From positions 1 to 18,076 of the forward strand of contig NZ_JAIWNX010000297.1 in assembly GCF_020217185.1 (NCBI RefSeq): a DNA stretch of 18,076 bases, written 5' to 3'. Shown here in pieces: positions 13,996-18,076 of the stretch. The DNA comes from Asticcacaulis sp. (GTDB taxonomy: Bacteria; Pseudomonadota; Alphaproteobacteria; Caulobacterales; Caulobacteraceae). Position 1 is the stretch's first letter. Each line of letters opens with the position of its first letter. The notes beneath the pieces were generated by a model. The model did no database searches and was not told the origin of the DNA. It saw nothing but the letters and a program-made list of their open reading frames with translations. Both the position numbers and the translations under genes were made by a program.

Positions 13996-14805
13996 TTACG
14001 GCGCGTTGCCGCCGCTGGCCAGCACCTTCATCACACGTTTGGACGACGGTCGGCCGCCCCAACCCTTGCTGAGGTCCAGCTTGAGCATCAGCGTATCGCC
14101 TTCGACCCAGGCGCTGGGCGGACGGCCTTCGATCAGCTTGACCTCCTGCACGGGGGCCAGAAGTTTGCGCCCCTTTGTGGTCGCTGACATTTCGACAATG
14201 GCATCGGCGGTCACGGTCGCCGCGTCAGCGAACAGATAGTCGGCGCCCGGCGTCTGCACATCGGCTTCAAAGCGCACCAGACGGCTGAGGGCCGCCGAGG
14301 CCTTTTTGGAGGTGCGCACCAGATGCTGGAACAGTTGCGACGGTGACATATGGCCCGGCTCAAAGGCTTCGGCGCGGCCGGCCACGGCCACCGGATCACC
14401 CGTTGGGCGGTCCTTTGAAAACAGGATCATACCGCCCCAGCGCGTCGCCTTCAGCACCGGTTCGCCCAGATCGTTCTTGAAGATGATATCGCCCATCGGA
14501 CCGGGCGTCGGGGTAAGCGCCCACACCTCGCTGTCGCCATCGAACTGGATCAGCGGGTTGCGGCGGCTGCGGTCCAGCACAAAGCTGGCCCCGCGGTCGG
14601 TGGTAAAACGCGCCACGGTCGGCGGCGCATTGGTACGCCCGTCATTGGGCGTCGCCCGGCCAATCAGCGAGTCGCGCAAGGTGCGTTCGGCCTGCGCCTG
14701 CGCCACGCCGGCAACCGGCAGGCAAAGGGCGAGGATCAGAAGGCATAGCGCCCGGCAAAGGGTCTGAAACCGGGTGGGACGCAATGTGAACTGAGGCTGT
14801 GTCAT
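13996..14805 (-). CDS. Secreted protein of unknown function, DUF4908-like
   Basis: The function is unknown. The 269-residue product has a strong Sec signal: basic n-region, hydrophobic core ALCLLILALCLPVAGV, and a cleavage site after AQA near residue 39. The mature part is soluble and beta-rich, with FTTDRGASFVLDRSRRNPL, GDSEVWALTPTPGPMGDIIF, KATRWGGMILFSKDRPTG and a C-terminal VEGDTLMLKLDLSKGWGGRP. The overall look (promoter-proximal DRSxxxPL and WGGM motifs, length) matches what I remember of Pfam DUF4908, a family concentrated in Caulobacterales. I could not search it. No lipobox, catalytic triad or metal motif is apparent. The ATG at 14805 has no good Shine-Dalgarno. The gene is monocistronic between the phaB terminator and the convergent gloB. 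Confidence 0.78.
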   Translation of the reverse strand: MTQPQFTLRPTRFQTLCRALCLLILALCLPVAGVAQAQAERTLRDSLIGRATPNDGRTNAPPTVARFTTDRGASFVLDRSRRNPLIQFDGDSEVWALTPTPGPMGDIIFKNDLGEPVLKATRWGGMILFSKDRPTGDPVAVAGRAEAFEPGHMSPSQLFQHLVRTSKKASAALSRLVRFEADVQTPGADYLFADAATVTADAIVEMSATTKGRKLLAPVQEVKLIEGRPPSAWVEGDTLMLKLDLSKGWGGRPSSKRVMKVLASGGNAP

Positions 14806-14880
14806 CGGGGCGTAAACTACGCACGGAAATAGGCGGAATTAGGACAGGCCGGAGGTGTCTTGACGGCGCTAATCGTTGAA

Positions 14881-14911
14881 TGACAAGCGATTGCGGCATT
14901 TTTGTCACAAA
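14881..14911. promoter_or_regulatory. Overlapping inverted repeats upstream of the secreted-protein gene
   Basis: TGACAA (14881-14886) faces TTGTCA (14902-14907), and the latter is nested in TTTGT-C-ACAAA (14901-14911). The pair lies about 80-100 bases before the ATG at 14805. On the minus strand each half contains a TTGTCA/TTGTGA that could act as a -35. This could be an operator or chance; no regulator is identifiable. Confidence 0.3.
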
Positions 14912-14968
14912 GCGGCGCGCGAATGATAACCGCTCTCAAATGGGCGCGCCGCAACGGTATAAGGTATG

Positions 14969-14999
14969 AAAAATCCCCCGCCATCGAGATGGCGAGGGA
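14969..14999 (-). terminator. Intrinsic terminator after phaB
   Basis: On the minus strand an 11-bp stem (plus 14974-14984 pairing with 14989-14999, one G-U wobble, loop of four) is followed directly by TTTTT (plus A-run 14969-14973). It lies 40 bases beyond the phaB stop. This strong Rho-independent terminator isolates phaAB from the secreted-protein gene downstream. Confidence 0.9.
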
Positions 15000-15038
15000 C
15001 ACGTTCTCCGCCTATATGCGGCATAGCCTGCATAAGGC

Positions 15039-15764
15039 CTAGCTGGCCATATGCTGACCGCCATTGACGGCTATAGTGGCGCCGGTGATGAAGCTGCCCA
15101 TGTCCGACGCCAGGAAGGCGACGATTTCGGCCACTTCTTCGGGGGTGCCCAGACGCCCGACGGGGATGCCGGAGACGATCTTTTCCAGCACCGCCGGGGC
15201 GATGGCCGAGACCATTTCGGTCGAGGTATAGCCGGGGGCGACGCAGTTGACCGTGATGCCCTTGGCCGCCGATTCGAGCGCCAGCGCCTTGGTGAAGCCG
15301 ATCACACCCGCCTTGGCCGTCGAATAGTTGGCCTGACCGGCCTGACCCTTCTGACCATTGATCGACGAGATGTTGATGATGCGGCCATAGCCGCGCTCAC
15401 GCATGCCTTCGATGACCGGGCGGGTCATGTTGAACATCGAATCGAGATTGGTGTGGATGACTTCCTGCCACTGCTGCTGGCTCATCTTGTGGAAGAAGCC
15501 GTCGCGGGTGATGCCGGCATTGTTGACCAGCACCTCGACGGGGCCCAAAGCGGCCTCAACCTCGGCCACGGCGCGCTGACAGTCGGCGAAATCGGCCACC
15601 GAGCCCTTGACGACGAAGACGCCCAGCTCTTCGGCGACGCGGTTGGCGTTTTCTTCATTGCCGGCGTAACCGGCGGCCACCTTGAAGCCGGCGTCCTTGA
15701 GGCGCTTGGCAATCGCCTTGCCGATACCGCGCGTTCCGCCCGTAACCAATGCAACTCTGCTCAT
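15039..15764 (-). CDS. phaB: Acetoacetyl-CoA reductase (NADPH), PhaB
   Basis: PhaB reduces acetoacetyl-CoA to (R)-3-hydroxybutyryl-CoA, the monomer of polyhydroxybutyrate. It is a 241-residue short-chain dehydrogenase: TGGTRGIG (8-15) binds the nucleotide, NNAG is at 81-84, and the catalytic set is Asn106 region, Ser134, Tyr147 and Lys151. PhaB-type features are TRDGFFHKM after NNAGI, NISSINGQKGQAGQANYS, APGYTSTEM and the C-terminal NGGQHMAS, which distinguish it from FabG. AAGGA precedes the ATG by about nine bases. It follows phaA on the same strand after 149 bases holding an inverted-repeat element, and ends at a strong terminator. The two enzymes work in sequence; no phaC synthase gene is in this window. 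Confidence 0.95.
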   Translation of the reverse strand: MSRVALVTGGTRGIGKAIAKRLKDAGFKVAAGYAGNEENANRVAEELGVFVVKGSVADFADCQRAVAEVEAALGPVEVLVNNAGITRDGFFHKMSQQQWQEVIHTNLDSMFNMTRPVIEGMRERGYGRIINISSINGQKGQAGQANYSTAKAGVIGFTKALALESAAKGITVNCVAPGYTSTEMVSAIAPAVLEKIVSGIPVGRLGTPEEVAEIVAFLASDMGSFITGATIAVNGGQHMAS

Positions 15765-15789
15765 ATTTTTTTATCCTTTTAGTCGTTCC

Positions 15790-15803
15790 GCTTACGCGTA
15801 AGC
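15790..15803. repeat. 14-bp perfect palindrome just upstream of phaB
   Basis: GCTTACGCGTAAGC is a perfect palindrome 26 bases before the phaB ATG. In the phaA-phaB mRNA it could form a hairpin close to the phaB ribosome site; in DNA it could be a dimer operator. There is no direct evidence for either. Confidence 0.5.
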
Positions 15804-15821
15804 CGCCATGACGCGGCGAAA

Positions 15822-15892
15822 ATGATTAGCTTCCGAGAACCGACGCGCAGCGTACTGAAGTACGTGAGCACCGGCTCGCAGGAAGATGATTA
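15822..15892. repeat. MITE/REP-like inverted-repeat element between phaA and phaB
   Basis: A 56-bp unit (15830-15885) has ends CTTCC/GGAAG and a centre CGTACT-GA-AGTACG (15851-15864), with imperfect pairing between (GAACCG against CGGCTC, for example). It is flanked by the 7-bp direct repeat ATGATTA (15822-15828 and 15886-15892; one extra G at 15829), as a target-site duplication would look. No transposase gene is nearby. In RNA it would fold into one long hairpin between the two coding regions. The sequence resembles dispersed intergenic repeats I recall from Caulobacterales, not verified here. Confidence 0.6.
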
Positions 15893-15913
15893 TTTGCAGC
15901 CCGTCAGGGGGGC

Positions 15914-17122
15914 TTACCCGATGGTCTCGACGGTCAGGGCAACACCCATCCCCCCGCCAATACACAGGGTGGCGAGGCCCTTCAGCGGCTTGCCTGCCTC
16001 GGTGGCGCGGCGGTTCAGTTCAAAGATCAACGTGGTCAGGATGCGCGCGCCCGACGCCCCGATCGGGTGGCCGATGGCGATGGCGCCGCCATTGACATTG
16101 ACCTTCGACGTGTCGAGGCCCAGTTCCTTGACGACGCACAGGGCCTGAGCGGCAAAGGCTTCGTTCGATTCGACGAGGTCGAGATCGGCGACGCTCCAGC
16201 CCGCCTTTTCCAGCGCCTTTTTCGAGGCCGGGATCGGGCCCGTGCCCATGATGGCCGGATCAACGCCCGCCGTGGCCCACGACTTGATGCGCGCCAACGG
16301 TTTCAGGCCGCGCGCCGCCGCTTCGTCGGCCGACATCAGGATCAACGCCGCCGCCCCGTCATTGAGGCCCGACGCATTGGCCGCCGTCACCGTGCCGTCC
16401 TTCAGGAAGGCGGGCTTGAGGCCGGCCACGCTGTCGAGCGTTGCGCCGTGGCGGATGAATTCGTCCTTATCGACGACCGTATCGCCCTTGCGCCCCTTGA
16501 TGGTCACCGGGGCGATTTCGGCGTCGAACTTGCCGGCCTTCTGAGCGGCTTCGGCCTTGTTCTGCGAGGCGACGGCGAATTCGTCCTGCGCCAGACGGGT
16601 GATCTCCCACTTGGCGGCGATGTTTTCAGCCGTCTGACCCATATGATAGTTGTTGAAGGCGTCCCACAGGCCGTCCTTGATCATGGTATCGGCAAACGAG
16701 ATGTCGCCGAACTTCTGGCCATTGCGCAGGAAGGCCGCGTGGTTGGCCTGCGACATGCTTTCCTGACCGCCGGCAATAACCACCTTCGCATCACCCAGCG
16801 CGATCTGCTGCGCGGCGAGCGCCACCGCGCGCAGGCCCGAGCCGCAGATCTGGTTGATGCCCCAGGCCGGGGTGGTGTTGGGCAGGCCGCCCTTGATCGC
16901 CGCCTGACGGGCCGGTCCCTGCCCCTGAGCGGCGGTCAGCACCTGACCCAGAATCACTTCGTCGATCTCTTCTGCCTTGAGGCCGGAGCGTTCCAGCACG
17001 GCCCGGATCACATGGGCGCCCAGCTCCGCCCCCGACAAAGAGGCCAAACCACCCAGAAACGAACCGACCGGTGTACGGGCCGCAGCCACGATCACCACGT
17101 CAGACACAGAGCTTACCGACAT
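15914..17122 (-). CDS. phaA: Acetyl-CoA acetyltransferase (beta-ketothiolase), PhaA
   Basis: PhaA condenses two acetyl-CoA into acetoacetyl-CoA for polyhydroxybutyrate synthesis. It is a 402-residue biosynthetic-type thiolase. The acyl-accepting Cys93 lies in [40 protein letters not shown] and ESNEAFAAQ follow. The C-terminal catalytic pair is His352 ([16 protein letters not shown]) and Cys387 ([15 protein letters not shown]). The His-Cys spacing is 35 residues rather than the 30 I recall for the Zoogloea enzyme, from about five extra residues in the loop [19 protein letters not shown] lies five bases before the ATG. It is first in the phaA-phaB unit and divergent from phaR, the expected repressor. 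Confidence 0.95.
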   Translation of the reverse strand: MSVSSVSDVVIVAAARTPVGSFLGGLASLSGAELGAHVIRAVLERSGLKAEEIDEVILGQVLTAAQGQGPARQAAIKGGLPNTTPAWGINQICGSGLRAVALAAQQIALGDAKVVIAGGQESMSQANHAAFLRNGQKFGDISFADTMIKDGLWDAFNNYHMGQTAENIAAKWEITRLAQDEFAVASQNKAEAAQKAGKFDAEIAPVTIKGRKGDTVVDKDEFIRHGATLDSVAGLKPAFLKDGTVTAANASGLNDGAAALILMSADEAAARGLKPLARIKSWATAGVDPAIMGTGPIPASKKALEKAGWSVADLDLVESNEAFAAQALCVVKELGLDTSKVNVNGGAIAIGHPIGASGARILTTLIFELNRRATEAGKPLKGLATLCIGGGMGVALTVETIG

Positions 17123-17530
17123 GAAAATTCCCTTTTGAAAATAACCGGACGTTTCCCTTGCAACCGCTCATTTGCGCGCGTATCCGGCGAGTTGACGGTT
17201 CGGACCCTGCCCCAAAGGCGTGACGGTGTCACGACACAAAATATGTGTAAAAGTCTCCAAACACGTGATTTTGAGCGCAAATTTTTCGCATGTGCACAAC
17301 CATCACGCCGGATTTACCGCATTTTGCACACGCACACGCGCTTTATCGCCGCACACCCCTTGAACAACTGAGGGAATAGCCATTTAGTAGATGCAGTTCT
17401 TCCGCATAAGCACAAAAAGCCGCGGAAAACCTCTTCGTTTTTCGCATCTGCGCGACGGATCATGTTGCGCAATATGAACCGCGAAGATGGCATCACACTG
17501 GACCCGTACAGGGGGAGTCAGGATCAAGGC
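17123..17530. other. Divergent regulatory region phaA / phaR
   Basis: There are 408 bases with no credible gene. The stretch is AT-richer than the flanks and dense in small palindromes: CGTGAC-GGT-GTCACG (17219-17233), ACACA-AAATA-TGTGT (17234-17248), CACGTG (17262-17267), TGTGCACA (17291-17298) and TTGCGCAA (17465-17472), plus ATGC/GCAT pairs near 17390. PhaR proteins are known to bind TGC/GCA-type inverted motifs, so the last two are reasonable candidate operators. A GANTC site (17515-17519) sits just before phaR. No clear -35/-10 pair stands out for either gene. Confidence 0.55.
17219..17233. promoter_or_regulatory. Operator-like palindrome upstream of phaA
   Basis: CGTGAC-GGT-GTCACG is a perfect 6+3+6 inverted repeat about 100 bases before the phaA ATG. 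It directly abuts a second inverted repeat, ACACA-AAATA-TGTGT (17234-17248), which could hold an AT-rich promoter element. The spacing fits binding by a small dimeric repressor; the protein is not identified. Confidence 0.45.
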
Positions 17531-18076
17531 ATGACCGAAACCAAAACGAAGACCAAACGCGGCGATCAGGAACGCGTGGTCATCAAGAAATACGCCAACC
17601 GCCGTCTGTATAATACCGCCACCAGCTCCTATGTGACGCTGGACAACCTGTCGGACATGGTGCGTCAGAATATCGACTTCATCGTCTATGACGCCAAGAC
17701 CGGCGACGACATCACGCGCGGCGTGCTGGCCCAGATCATCTTCGAAGAAGAGAGCCGCGGTCAGAACCTGCTGCCGATCCAGTTCCTGCGTCAGCTCATC
17801 TCCTTCTACGGCGACTCGATGCAGAACCTTCTGCCGACCTATCTGGAAATGTCGCTCGACGGTTTTGCCAAGCAGCAGGAGCGCTTCCGCTCGCAATTCT
17901 CTCAGGCCTTTGGCGGCGCGCCGGGGCTCGGCTATTTCGATGAGCAGGTGGCGCAGAACCTGGCCATGTTTGACCGGGCCATGCGCATGTTCTCGCCCTT
18001 CTCCTTTGCCGCCCCCGGCGCGGCCCCCAGCGCGGGCGCAGCCGAACCGGCGGCCCCGGCTGCGGCTCCCGCCCCT
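17531..18076 (+). CDS. phaR: Polyhydroxyalkanoate synthesis repressor PhaR (3' end outside window)
   Basis: PhaR binds DNA upstream of phasin and PHA genes and is released by PHB granules, matching phasin supply to polymer. In all 182 visible codons there is no stop. The N-terminal DNA-binding domain is unmistakable: VVIKKYANRRLYNTATSSYV (about 16-35), TLDNLSDMVRQ and DFIVYDAKTGDDITRGVLAQ. LPIQFLRQLISFYGDSMQNLLP and related helical PHB-accumulation repeats follow, read as adjacent motifs, then an Ala/Pro-rich tail. ATG 17531 is preferred for AGGA (17520-17523) seven bases upstream. In-frame ATGs at 17462 and 17474 would add a non-family leader with weak ribosome sites. It is divergent from phaA-phaB, the classic arrangement. 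The tail length is unknown because the window ends. Confidence 0.94.
   Translation, partial: MTETKTKTKRGDQERVVIKKYANRRLYNTATSSYVTLDNLSDMVRQNIDFIVYDAKTGDDITRGVLAQIIFEEESRGQNLLPIQFLRQLISFYGDSMQNLLPTYLEMSLDGFAKQQERFRSQFSQAFGGAPGLGYFDEQVAQNLAMFDRAMRMFSPFSFAAPGAAPSAGAAEPAAPAAAPAP

Noticed and set aside
15822..16148. A plus-strand frame starting in the phaA-phaB gap
   Set aside because: Begins inside the inverted-repeat element and runs antisense into phaA; no family resemblance.
16067..17371. A 434-codon plus-strand frame opposite phaA
   Set aside because: Shadow of phaA. It reads like the complement of a thiolase gene, and its 3' end runs into the regulatory region.
17314..17496. A 60-codon minus-strand frame in the phaA/phaR gap
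   Set aside because: No ribosome site, Cys/Arg/Lys-rich composition, no recognisable motif, and it overlaps palindromic regulatory sequence.
17462..17530. Earlier phaR starts at 17462 or 17474
   Set aside because: In frame, but with weak ribosome sites and a leader not seen at the start of PhaR proteins; AGGA is well placed for 17531.
1..18076. CRISPR arrays, tRNA or rRNA genes, integrase or phage modules
   Set aside because: None found on reading both strands: no regularly spaced repeats, no cloverleaf-like sequences, no mobile-element proteins.

Overview
The window looks like ordinary chromosome from a GC-rich alphaproteobacterium of the Caulobacter/Asticcacaulis/Brevundimonas type (Caulobacteraceae). 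This rests on a flgF-flgG-flgA-flgH operon behind a textbook sigma-54 promoter with an FlbD-type enhancer candidate, a divergent phaR next to phaA-phaB, a secreted protein resembling the Caulobacterales DUF4908 family, and a methyltransferase divergent from a glyoxalase II gene. The genus cannot be fixed from sequence alone. I see no rRNA, tRNA, CRISPR array, prophage, transposase or toxin-antitoxin gene.

Layout. (1) 1-1407, plus strand: 3' part of nadB, then nadC, two NAD-synthesis enzymes one base apart, closed by an intrinsic terminator that lies inside the 3' end of the next gene. (2) 1488-2597, minus: a membrane acyltransferase-3 protein. (3) 2780-5675, minus: an ABC exporter operon in the order permease, ATPase (ATGA overlap), lipoprotein membrane-fusion subunit, ended by a hairpin. 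(4) 5676-6038: divergent control region with the sigma-54 promoter, then flgF, flgG, flgA, flgH (6039-9115), the distal rod and L-ring/P-ring assembly genes. (5) 9193-10500, plus: an O-antigen ligase/Wzy_C polysaccharide membrane protein. (6) 10596-12181, minus: sixA-like phosphohistidine phosphatase overlapping pyrD by one base. (7) 12432-13986: a TTG-started methyltransferase (minus) divergent from gloB (plus). (8) 13996-14805, minus: a secreted DUF4908-like protein. (9) 15039-17122, minus: phaA then phaB, converting acetyl-CoA to (R)-3-hydroxybutyryl-CoA for polyhydroxybutyrate, with a strong terminator after phaB; phaR, the PHB-responsive repressor, runs divergently from 17531 and is cut by the window end.

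Two gene clusters carry most of the regulation that can be read. The flagellar operon has sigma-54 core promoter elements and an inverted repeat about 105 bases upstream of the predicted transcription start. The pha locus has palindromes in the phaA/phaR divergent region and a small inverted-repeat element between phaA and phaB.

No gene here amounts to a clearly new system. The least explained material is in the gaps: a 56-bp MITE-like unit flanked by a 7-bp direct repeat between phaA and phaB, a nested inverted-repeat block of about 180 bp between the methyltransferase and sixA, and a paired-hairpin block between the polysaccharide gene and pyrD. All need a genome-wide copy search to be judged.
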